The translations under genes were made by a program, and so were the position numbers. 8,427 nt of DNA from Bacteroidales bacterium UBA3868 (GTDB lineage: Bacteria; Bacteroidota; Bacteroidia; Bacteroidales; WCHB1-69): NCBI GenBank assembly GCA_002392325.1, contig DGGS01000174.1:1-8427 (forward strand). The letters run 5' to 3'. Within the stretch, counting starts at the first letter, position 1; each line of letters starts with the position of its first letter. Shown piece by piece: positions 1-6,181 of the stretch. The notes under the pieces are model-generated. The model was not told the origin of the DNA and searched no databases. It saw only the letters and a program-made list of their open reading frames with translations.

Positions 1-2288
1 ACTTCGGTCTGGATGGGCTGGCGGTTGGGTGGGGGCGTGGTGATGACGGAGATGTCGCGTGCGCCCATCAGCGAGAATTGCAAGGTGCGGGGCATGGGCG
101 TGGCCGACATGGTCAGCGTATCGACACTCACGCGCAATTCGCGCAACTTCTCCTTTGCCGCAACACCGAATTTTTGTTCCTCATCGATGATAAGTAGTCC
201 TAAATCTTTGAAAACCACATCTTTGCTTAATAACCGATGAGTTCCGATGAGTATATCAACCTGACCATCCTTCAGCCGTTTCAGCGTGTCCTTAATCTGT
301 TTGTTGGTCTTGAATCGGTTGATGTACTCCACCTTGCAGGGCATGTCGCACAACCGGTCGGTGAAGGTGGTGTAGTGTTGCAATGCCAGTACGGTGGTGG
401 GAACGAGCACGGCCACCTGCTTGCTGTCGCACACGGCTTTGAACGCCGCGCGGATGGCGATTTCCGTCTTCCCGAATCCCACATCGCCGCAGATGAGCCG
501 GTCCATGGGATGCTCGCTTTCCATATCCGACTTCACCTCCGCCAGGGTTTTGGTCTGGTCGGGCGTGTCTTCGTAGATGAATGAGGCCTCCAATTCCGTC
601 TGCAAGTAGTTGTCAGCAGAGAAAGCAAATCCTTTCCGTGCTTTCCGTTGGGCGTAGAGTTGGATGAGGTCAATGGCTAACTCCTTGATTCTCTTTTTTG
701 TACGCTCCTTGATCTTGTCCCAAGTGCCCGACCCGATTCGGTGCAGGGTGGGGGCGGTGCCGTCTTTGCCCACATATTTGGAAATCTTGTGCAAAGAATG
801 GACACTTACATATAATATGTCACCGTCTTTGTAGGTGAGTTTGATGACCTCCTGCTCCTTGCCGTTCATCTCGGTTTTCTCCAACCCTTGGTAAATGCCG
901 ATCCCATAGTCGATATGGACTACATAATCACCTGGTTGCAAGTCATATATCTCGCGCAGCGTAAAGGCCTCGCTCTTCTTGTATCGGTCGCGGATAACCA
1001 CACGCTCGTGTTTCTCCAAGAACTGGTGGTCGGTATAGACGGCCAGCTTGTGGTTCTCATCGCGGAAGCCTTCGTGCAGAATGTAGCGGATAGGGTAGTA
1101 GAGCGGTTCTATTTTGTAGTTGGTGGCGTTGTGCTTGTTGTACTTGTCCAGCAAGTCTAACATGATCTTATACAGACGGTCAAGTTGCGACTGGTTCTCC
1201 GCCATGAAAACACTGCGGATGCCATGTTCCATGTTGTCGATCCATTCCAGGAAAAGGTAATCGAAGCTGCGCCCGAAGTTGTTTTGGGGTTTTAAGGCAA
1301 AGTCGATGGTCTGCCCGGCGCTGTCGTTTTTTGAATTGATATGGAATTGCAGATGGCCGGTGCAAGCGGAGTCGAAATCTCGTTTCCCGATGAACAGTTC
1401 GTCAACACTGTTTTTATGTTCCAGATTGTCGTCCTCAAACTCCTCTTTCACAGTCTTATAGAGTTGCCCGACCTGTGAGCCGATATCTTTGGGGTTGTCT
1501 AACCACAAGACAGTTTCCGGAGGAAGAAAATCCAACAGCGATATGCGTTGCTCCTCCTTGTCGAGTGACACGATTTTCGGCATGATGCGAATCTCGGGCT
1601 CTTCCCGAATCGACAGTTGTGTCTCGGGATTGAAAAAGCGGATCGACTCGATGGTGTCCCCGTCCAGTTCAATACGGTAAGGATATTCCTCGGAGAAGGA
1701 GAAAATGTCAAAGATGTTGCCACGCCAGGCGAATTGTCCAGGTTCAAAAACGAAATCTTCCTGCAAGTACTCAAATTCGTAAAGGAATTGGAGGAATATG
1801 TCAGTGGGGATTTCATTGCCTTGACGGATGACGAAAGAGTTGTCGCTCAAAAATTTAGGAGTGACCACCTTCTCGGCCAACGCTTCGGGGTAGGTGACGA
1901 TGATATAATCACCATCCGGATGGTTCGCAATCTTGTTGACGATCTCGGAACGCAGTTTCACATTGGAGTTGTCGATCTCATCGGTGTTGTGCGCACGCTT
2001 GAAAGATGACGGCAGATAGTGGACTCTCTTGTTGGGCAGCGGCACATTGCGGTCGTTGAGCAACTTCTCCAAATCGTTGTAAAAATAGGCGGCCCGCTCG
2101 CGCGAGTTGAGCGCAAAAAGGTGCACTCCAGTCATGTTTTCTGCGAGATTGGAGACAAAAAGCGGGTATGACGATCCCACCAGACCGTTCAATTGTACAA
2201 TCTGTTGGCTTTTGGGTTCCTGAAGGAACGCTTGCATTTTAGCGGTTTCTTTGGGACAAAACCGCTTCTGTAGTTCTTCAATAGTCAT
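1..2288 (-). CDS. mfd: Transcription-repair coupling factor Mfd (N-terminal 762 residues, cut by window edge)
   Basis: Mfd is a cytoplasmic ATP-driven DNA translocase that removes RNA polymerase stalled at DNA lesions and recruits UvrA for nucleotide excision repair. Translation of the minus strand from the ATG at 2286-2288 (MTIEELQKRF) is open to the window edge. The first ~400 residues match the region where Mfd carries its UvrB-like, UvrA-contacting part. A CarD-like RNA polymerase interaction domain begins near residue 450 (GDYVVHIDYGIGIYQGLE) and runs to about 510. The translocase follows, with Walker A GDVGFGKTE (Lys607), Walker B IDEEQKFGV (Asp702-Gln705), and MSATPMPRTLQFSLMGARD further on. 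The last visible residues, TPPPNRQPIQTE, lie in the helicase core. The second RecA-like lobe and the C-terminal regulatory domain are outside the window; family members are about 1,100 residues or more. It is divergent from the HAD phosphatase gene, with start codons about 50 bp apart. Identity is firm; no frameshift was noticed. Confidence 0.97.
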   Translation of the reverse strand, partial: MTIEELQKRFCPKETAKMQAFLQEPKSQQIVQLNGLVGSSYPLFVSNLAENMTGVHLFALNSRERAAYFYNDLEKLLNDRNVPLPNKRVHYLPSSFKRAHNTDEIDNSNVKLRSEIVNKIANHPDGDYIIVTYPEALAEKVVTPKFLSDNSFVIRQGNEIPTDIFLQFLYEFEYLQEDFVFEPGQFAWRGNIFDIFSFSEEYPYRIELDGDTIESIRFFNPETQLSIREEPEIRIMPKIVSLDKEEQRISLLDFLPPETVLWLDNPKDIGSQVGQLYKTVKEEFEDDNLEHKNSVDELFIGKRDFDSACTGHLQFHINSKNDSAGQTIDFALKPQNNFGRSFDYLFLEWIDNMEHGIRSVFMAENQSQLDRLYKIMLDLLDKYNKHNATNYKIEPLYYPIRYILHEGFRDENHKLAVYTDHQFLEKHERVVIRDRYKKSEAFTLREIYDLQPGDYVVHIDYGIGIYQGLEKTEMNGKEQEVIKLTYKDGDILYVSVHSLHKISKYVGKDGTAPTLHRIGSGTWDKIKERTKKRIKELAIDLIQLYAQRKARKGFAFSADNYLQTELEASFIYEDTPDQTKTLAEVKSDMESEHPMDRLICGDVGFGKTEIAIRAAFKAVCDSKQVAVLVPTTVLALQHYTTFTDRLCDMPCKVEYINRFKTNKQIKDTLKRLKDGQVDILIGTHRLLSKDVVFKDLGLLIIDEEQKFGVAAKEKLRELRVSVDTLTMSATPMPRTLQFSLMGARDISVITTPPPNRQPIQTE

Positions 2289-2297
2289 AGTAGTCTG

Positions 2298-2305
2298 CAA
2301 AAATA
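2298..2305 (-). promoter_or_regulatory. Predicted -7 promoter element for mfd
   Basis: The minus strand reads TATTTTTG, an exact match to the Bacteroidota -7 consensus TAnnTTTG. Transcription would start a few bases downstream, about 5 nt before the mfd ATG, so the mRNA would be nearly leaderless. No convincing TTTG -33 element is present about 20 bp upstream, so the call rests on one box plus position. Confidence 0.45.
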
Positions 2306-2314
2306 CAAAAATTG

Positions 2315-2322
2315 TATATTTG
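2315..2322 (+). promoter_or_regulatory. Predicted -7 promoter element for the HAD phosphatase-acyltransferase pair
   Basis: TATATTTG matches TAnnTTTG exactly. Transcription would begin around 2328, giving a leader of roughly 10-15 nt before the ATG pair at 2339/2342. A TTG codon at 2312 would lie inside or upstream of this element, which argues against translation starting there. No clear -33 TTTG is seen. The nearest promoter candidate for the downstream acyltransferase is also this one. Confidence 0.5.
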
Positions 2323-2338
2323 CCACGGTTTTTTTGCA

Positions 2339-2908
2339 ATGATGAATACCCTTTTTCTTGACCGGGACGGCATCGTGAATGTGCAAATTGTGGGCGGTTA
2401 TGTGGAGTCGGTGGAACAATTTGTGTTTGTGGACCATTTTTTGGATGCCATGAAAATGCTGCGTCCGCTATTCAAGCACATTATCCTGGTGACCAACCAG
2501 CAGGGTGTCGGCAAGAAAATCTGCACGCAGGCCCAGGTAGATGCGGTGCACAGCTACATGCAGATGCGCCTGCTCGCGCAACACACCCCGATGGATGCCA
2601 TTTATTGCTGCCCGCACTTGGCAGCGGAGAACTGCTCCTGCCGCAAACCCCAGATAGGAATGGCGCTGCAGGCAAAAAATGACTTCCCCGATATTGACTT
2701 CCGTAACTCCATTATGGTCGGTGACGCGCTCTCCGATATGCAATTCGCGCAGAATGCTGGGATTTTGCCCGTTCACGTTGGTATCATCTGCCACCCCGAA
2801 TTTGATGAAATACTCTCCATAACGAAATACCATTTCGACTCGCTCTACGATTTTGCTAAATATTTGGATGAAAAGAGGAGAAGAGGAGAAGAGGAAAAGA
2901 GGAATTAA
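2339..2908 (+). CDS. HAD-IIIA phosphatase, GmhB/HisB-N-like, with a repeat-encoded C-terminal tail
   Basis: This is a soluble HAD-superfamily phosphatase of 189 residues from the ATG at 2339 (a second ATG follows at 2342). It has motif I LDRDG with Asp8 and Asp10, motif II TNQ at 52-54, motif III Lys103 in CRKPQIGM, and motif IV GDALSD with Asp129 and Asp133. A Cys/His loop, CPHLAAENCSC (Cys91, His93, Cys99, Cys101), matches the zinc loop typical of GmhB and the histidinol-phosphatase half of HisB. The likeliest role is removal of a phosphate from a sugar bisphosphate such as heptose 1,7-bisphosphate in LPS core precursor synthesis; substrate is inferred from family only. The lipid A acyltransferase 66 bp downstream on the same strand fits an LPS role. 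The final ~13 residues (EKRRRGEEEKRN) are charged, low-complexity and encoded by an 8-bp tandem repeat, so they are probably a late addition outside the catalytic fold. Confidence 0.85.
   Translation: MMNTLFLDRDGIVNVQIVGGYVESVEQFVFVDHFLDAMKMLRPLFKHIILVTNQQGVGKKICTQAQVDAVHSYMQMRLLAQHTPMDAIYCCPHLAAENCSCRKPQIGMALQAKNDFPDIDFRNSIMVGDALSDMQFAQNAGILPVHVGIICHPEFDEILSITKYHFDSLYDFAKYLDEKRRRGEEEKRN
2873..2904 (+). repeat. Four tandem 8-bp purine units AAGAGGA(G/A)
   Basis: Four contiguous octamers are visible: AAGAGGAG, AAGAGGAG, AAGAGGAA, AAGAGGAA. They encode the C-terminal tail of the HAD phosphatase and end one base before its last sense bases and stop codon. Because 8 is not a multiple of 3, gain or loss of one unit by slippage would change the reading frame of the tail and its stop. 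A pyrimidine-rich octamer array follows nine bases later. Confidence 0.85.
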
Positions 2909-2913
2909 TTTTT

Positions 2914-2945
2914 CTCCCTTACTCTTTTACTCCTTTACTCCTATT
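2914..2945 (+). repeat. Four degenerate 8-bp pyrimidine units CTCCTTTA
   Basis: Four successive octamers (CTCCCTTA, CTCTTTTA, CTCCTTTA, CTCCTATT) lie between the phosphatase stop codon and the acyltransferase start. Read on the opposite strand they resemble the purine array just upstream, so the two arrays form an imperfect inverted repeat around TTAATTTTT. In RNA this could fold into a long imperfect hairpin between the two genes. It is not a standard intrinsic terminator, since no terminal U-run follows. Confidence 0.7.
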
Positions 2946-2974
2946 CCCAACTCTAAACTATACACCCCTAAAAT

Positions 2975-3841
2975 ATGCTCACCTACTTCTTCATCTGGTT
3001 CCTTTGTTATCCGCTGGCGTTGCTGCCCTTGGCGTTGCTGTATGTGCTGGCGGGGCCGTTGTACTTGGTGCTGAATTATGTGGTGCGTTATCGTAGAAAG
3101 GTGATTTTGGAAAATTTGCGGAATTCTTTTCCGGAAAAATCCCCAAAGGAAATCCGAAAGATCAAGAACCGCTATTATTGGCATCTCACTCAGATAGCGG
3201 TGGAGATGGTGAAGATGCTGGTGCTGCCGCGCTGTATCTTGCGGAAGCGTTATCGTTGCAGCAATCCCGAGTTGGTGAACCGCTATTTTGACGAGGGAAG
3301 GAGTGTCATTCTGATGTCGTCGCACTACAACAACTGGGAGTGGATGATTTTGGCGTTGGATGAGATGTTCAAGCATCATGGCGTGGGGGTAGGGAAGCCC
3401 AACTCCGACAAAGTGTTTGAAAAACTGGTGAACCGTGCGCGCACCCGCTATGGCACGGAGGTGGTGTTTGCGGACACTGTTCGCGATGCTTTCGAACATT
3501 ATGAGTCACAGCACATTCCAGTGGCCTACATGATGCTCAGTGATCAGTCGCCCAACAGCAAGAAGCGTTGTTATGTGACCGATTTTCTGCATCAGCGCAC
3601 GGGCATGATTTTCGGTGCGGAACATTTCGCTCGGAAATACAATATTCCAGTGCTTTATTATGAGGTGATTAAGGAACGGATTGGTAAGTATCGTGTTGAT
3701 GTGCAATTGATTACGGACGCTCCGAGCGATTGTGCGGAGTATGGGATCACACAGCGGTATGTGGAGTTGTTGGAGCAGACCATCCGCCGCAAGCCGCAAT
3801 ATTGGCTGTGGAGCCACCGCCGGTGGAAGTTCAAGTTTTAA
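2975..3841 (+). CDS. lpxL: LpxL/HtrB-family lipid A (Kdo2-lipid IVA) acyltransferase
   Basis: This 288-residue protein belongs to the lysophospholipid acyltransferase-like family of lipid A late acyltransferases. These work at the inner face of the cytoplasmic membrane and add a secondary acyl chain to the lipid A precursor. Residues about 5-36 form a hydrophobic N-terminal segment, followed by RYRRKVILENLRNSFPEKS, typical of the family. The catalytic HX4E motif is HYNNWE (His117, Glu122). Further hallmarks are SDQSP at 189-193, TGMIFGAEHFA at 209-219 and the C-terminal WLWSHRRWK at 277-285. Length is normal for the family (about 290-310). It lies 66 bp after the HAD phosphatase with no separate TAnnTTTG box in the gap, so co-transcription is likely. 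Its stop codon is only one base from the stop codon of the convergent DUF262-HNH gene. The exact acyl chain and acceptor position cannot be read from sequence; the symbol reflects family, not a proven orthologue. Confidence 0.88.
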   Translation: MLTYFFIWFLCYPLALLPLALLYVLAGPLYLVLNYVVRYRRKVILENLRNSFPEKSPKEIRKIKNRYYWHLTQIAVEMVKMLVLPRCILRKRYRCSNPELVNRYFDEGRSVILMSSHYNNWEWMILALDEMFKHHGVGVGKPNSDKVFEKLVNRARTRYGTEVVFADTVRDAFEHYESQHIPVAYMMLSDQSPNSKKRCYVTDFLHQRTGMIFGAEHFARKYNIPVLYYEVIKERIGKYRVDVQLITDAPSDCAEYGITQRYVELLEQTIRRKPQYWLWSHRRWKFKF

Positions 3842-3842
3842 C

Positions 3843-4934
3843 CTATTTCCCGCTCTTCCTTCTGTTGCATTCCCGGCACAGCATCTGGCAGTTCTCGGCA
3901 ATGGTTCTGCCGCCCTCGTGCCACGGCGTGATGTGGTCGGCCTCCATGTGCGACAATTCGAAGTGATGTCCGCAATCGGCACAAATACCGCCTTGCCGTT
4001 CGTATGCTGCTAGTTTCTGCGCCTCTGTAAATGCCCTGATGGATAAATATCGCTCTTTTCGGGTTAGAATATAGGGATAGATGCCTTTTTTGTTGGTCAC
4101 ATCATCATCCAAAATCAGTTTTCTTACTTCTTCGTCAACTACAGTGTGATTTATAATTTGATCTTTGAAATTCTTGTATAAAAACCCCCAATCCACGCCT
4201 TTCATGATCTTTTTGCGTTCCTTATTGGGATGAAAAGAGGTTTCAATCCATGTGATAACGGCCTGAAAGAACTGCCATAACGGAGCTGCGCTTGCATCGT
4301 GTTGGTGATTGGACATGTAGATTTCAATGTTGCCATCGGAAATCCAAGAGATGGCGGTTTCAAGGTATTCTTGGCGGATGGCGGAACCGCTGAGGTAATC
4401 GCTGCCGATTTTGGCCGCAGGCGCGCCGTTTTTGCTGAAATAGCGTTTGGCATCGCTTACCCAATTGCCCGCATACACGGCATTGCGAAGTTCTTGTTCA
4501 GTAAGTTCCTCGCCTGCTATGTTGATGGTTTTGAACCATTTGAGTTTCTCGCTGTCGGTTCCGCTGCAAATGTAAACCTGTAGTTCGTAATTCAGAATCT
4601 GCTCCTGCTCGTCAGGTTGGAGGTTGTGAAAATAGCGGAACATGTAGGCGAAGTCCCCGTTCACATATTGGCAGATGCTGATAGTGCGCTGCTGGCCGTC
4701 GATGATTTCGAAGGTGCCGTCCTCGCGCACGGCCCAATACATCACATTCAGCGGAAATCCTTGTGTCAGGGTGTCGATGACCGCATCGCGTTGTTTTTCC
4801 TTATAGACAAACTCGCGCTGGAAGGGTGGGCGTACATCCAGTCGGCCGCCAAAGGCGCGTACGCCATTCTCGTTGTTGTCCTGGTATCCTGCGGTCAGTT
4901 CGCGGACAGTGATTTTGTGTAGTTCGATTTGCAT
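3843..4934 (-). CDS. DUF262 (DGQQR-motif) protein fused to a C-terminal HNH endonuclease domain
   Basis: This 363-residue protein has two parts. The N-terminal half is a DUF262 domain, with PPFQREFVY at 36-44 and the signature IIDGQQRT at 77-84. In characterised relatives (GmrS/GmrSD, BrxU, SspE) this ParB-like fold binds or hydrolyses nucleotide and controls nuclease activity. The C-terminal ~50 residues form an HNH nuclease finger: CADC (Cys318, Cys321), SHMEADHITPW with Asp333 and His334, Asn348, and CREC (Cys353, Cys356) followed by NRRK. The middle (about 130-300) is unassigned. The ATG at 4932-4934 is 13 nt after the Fic stop codon, with no room for a separate promoter, so it is read from the Fic transcript. 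It probably cuts DNA in defence against foreign or differently modified DNA; this is inferred from domains and from the nearby methyltransferase. The stop is TAG. All nuclease motif residues are present, so it looks intact. Confidence 0.88.
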   Translation of the reverse strand: MQIELHKITVRELTAGYQDNNENGVRAFGGRLDVRPPFQREFVYKEKQRDAVIDTLTQGFPLNVMYWAVREDGTFEIIDGQQRTISICQYVNGDFAYMFRYFHNLQPDEQEQILNYELQVYICSGTDSEKLKWFKTINIAGEELTEQELRNAVYAGNWVSDAKRYFSKNGAPAAKIGSDYLSGSAIRQEYLETAISWISDGNIEIYMSNHQHDASAAPLWQFFQAVITWIETSFHPNKERKKIMKGVDWGFLYKNFKDQIINHTVVDEEVRKLILDDDVTNKKGIYPYILTRKERYLSIRAFTEAQKLAAYERQGGICADCGHHFELSHMEADHITPWHEGGRTIAENCQMLCRECNRRKSGK

Positions 4935-4947
4935 AATATGGTATATT

Positions 4948-6057
4948 TTAATCTATTGCCAGTTCATATCCCGCATTTCTTCCTTTGTCATCGGTTTTAT
5001 GCAGTATTCCCTTGGCGACCAGATCCTGAATATCGCGAAGGGCGGTTGCTTGCGAAGACTTGGTCATCTTGGCCCATTTTCCCGTACTCAGCTTTCCTTC
5101 AAAGCCGTCCCACAACCTGTTTATCATCTTGATTTGACGCTCATTAAGGACTGTAGTATGATGTCGTTGCCAGAACAATGATTTCCGAATCACTTGTAAT
5201 GTGCGTGTTTGTGCAGTGTCGATGGCATCTTCCAATGTCAGCAAAAACCAAAGTAGCCATTGGGTTATGTCCAATCCGTGTTTGCCCATGTATTCAAGCG
5301 TGTCGTAGTAAGACTTTTTGTTTCGCAGTATCGCCGCCGACATGCTGTAGAAGCGCTTGGGCTGACCGTCCGCACGAGCGAGAATCATATCGGTGATAGT
5401 GCGGGTAAGGCGTCCATTCCCGTCATCGAAAGGGTGTATATTGATGAACCACAAATGCGCTATTCCGGCTTTGAACAGGGGATCGATGGTGCTTTCCGCA
5501 TTAAGCCATTGCAGGAAAAGCCGCATCTCATCGGCTACTCTGTCGGATGGCGGTGCTTCATAGTGGATCTTTTCCTTGCCCATGGCACCGCTTACCACCA
5601 GCATGGGTTCATCTCCGCTGCGGTAGGCACCGACTGTTATGGGGGTCATGCCGCTTCTGCCTGTGGGGAACAGGGCGGCGTGCCAGTTAAAGAGTCGTTG
5701 CTCGGTCAAGGGTTCGGAAGCATTTTCAACTGCATCCATTAGCACCTGCACAACCCCTTCGCTGTAATGGTCAGTTGCGGTGGCGCTTGCCAGGTCGATG
5801 CCGAGATGTCTTGCCACTGAAGAGCGAACATGTTCCTCGTTGAGAATCAGCCCCTCTATCTCGGCATTGCGCAGGACATCCTCTGTGAGAGTGTCGAGTG
5901 ACGATGCAGACTGGTTTTCGAATCCCAAGGCGTCCATCATGCCCACCAGTCGTCCCTGTTTCTCGCGGACCCGAGACAAAGGTCCTATCAGACTGCTGTC
6001 GTTCCAGCAGAATTGCGGCCATTGGTCATATTGCCATATCCAGATTGGGTTTGTCAT
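4948..6057 (-). CDS. Fic-family protein with N-terminal DUF4172-like segment and C-terminal winged helix
   Basis: Fic proteins transfer a nucleotide monophosphate, usually AMP, to a hydroxyl side chain of a target protein. This 369-residue protein starts with WIWQYDQWPQFCW, typical of DUF4172-type Fic N-termini. Its Fic core contains the complete active-site loop HPFDDGNGRLTR (His208 to Arg219), so catalysis should be possible. An upstream helix, NAEIEG (64-69), matches the class II auto-inhibitory motif (S/T)xxxE(G/N), with Glu68 kept but Asn64 where Ser/Thr is usual. Residues about 300-369 resemble a winged-helix DNA-binding domain (KWAKMTKSSQATALRDIQDL, then KGIL and GYEL). It lies between the methyltransferase (124 bp upstream) and the DUF262-HNH gene (13 bp downstream). 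Its own predicted promoter sits inside a 13-bp inverted repeat, which suggests it may bind and control its own operon; that is inference. The target protein is unknown. Confidence 0.92.
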   Translation of the reverse strand: MTNPIWIWQYDQWPQFCWNDSSLIGPLSRVREKQGRLVGMMDALGFENQSASSLDTLTEDVLRNAEIEGLILNEEHVRSSVARHLGIDLASATATDHYSEGVVQVLMDAVENASEPLTEQRLFNWHAALFPTGRSGMTPITVGAYRSGDEPMLVVSGAMGKEKIHYEAPPSDRVADEMRLFLQWLNAESTIDPLFKAGIAHLWFINIHPFDDGNGRLTRTITDMILARADGQPKRFYSMSAAILRNKKSYYDTLEYMGKHGLDITQWLLWFLLTLEDAIDTAQTRTLQVIRKSLFWQRHHTTVLNERQIKMINRLWDGFEGKLSTGKWAKMTKSSQATALRDIQDLVAKGILHKTDDKGRNAGYELAID

Positions 6058-6076
6058 TATTTAATCGATTTAAATT

Positions 6077-6169
6077 ATGAATTGATTATTGTGAATATTC
6101 GTTGCAAAAATATAAATATTTTTAATATCATCTCTAAATGATGCGAAAAAACAGCCATAATCAATTCAT
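6077..6169. repeat. 13-bp perfect inverted repeat bracketing the Fic promoter
   Basis: ATGAATTGATTAT at 6077-6089 and its exact reverse complement ATAATCAATTCAT at 6157-6169 flank the predicted Fic promoter. Two smaller symmetries lie between them: AAAAATAT-AA-ATATTTTT at 6106-6123, overlapping the -7 box, and ATCAT/ATGAT at 6127-6142. Two distant matching half-sites around a promoter are what a looping repressor or a dimeric autoregulator would use. An RNA stem at the end of the methyltransferase message is the alternative reading. Confidence 0.75.
6105..6112 (-). promoter_or_regulatory. Predicted -7 promoter element for the Fic and DUF262-HNH genes
   Basis: The minus strand reads TATTTTTG, an exact match to TAnnTTTG. 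Transcription from about 6099 would give a leader of roughly 40 nt before the Fic ATG at 6057. A partial -33 match (TTTA on the minus strand, 6135-6138) lies about 22 bp upstream. The box overlaps an AT-rich palindrome (6106-6123). Such AT-rich DNA gives chance matches, so the call is moderate. Confidence 0.45.
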
Positions 6170-6181
6170 TTTTTGAGGTAA

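Noticed and set aside
1617..2009. 130-codon open frame on the plus strand inside mfd
   Set aside because: It is an antisense shadow of a conserved, continuous mfd frame and resembles no known protein.
2312..2338. Upstream TTG start for the HAD phosphatase (nine extra residues)
   Set aside because: The codon lies just before and runs into a perfect -7 promoter box (2315-2322), and the HAD fold normally begins a few residues before the LDRDG motif, as it does from the ATG at 2339.
2468..2833. 121-codon minus-strand frame opposite the HAD phosphatase
   Set aside because: It is antisense to a gene whose motifs are all intact; no independent features.
3121..3126. Single GAATTC site as a sign of EcoRI-type specificity
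   Set aside because: One site in 8.4 kb is close to chance expectation and says nothing about the methyltransferase target.
3814..3826. CCACCG-C-CGGTGG palindrome near the acyltransferase stop, as a possible terminator
   Set aside because: It encodes the conserved SHRRW end of the protein, and only a four-base T-run follows ten bases later.
6127..6142. ATCAT/ATGAT hairpin as terminator of the methyltransferase gene
   Set aside because: The stem is only five A/T-rich pairs and no continuous T-run directly follows on the minus strand, so termination is not supported.
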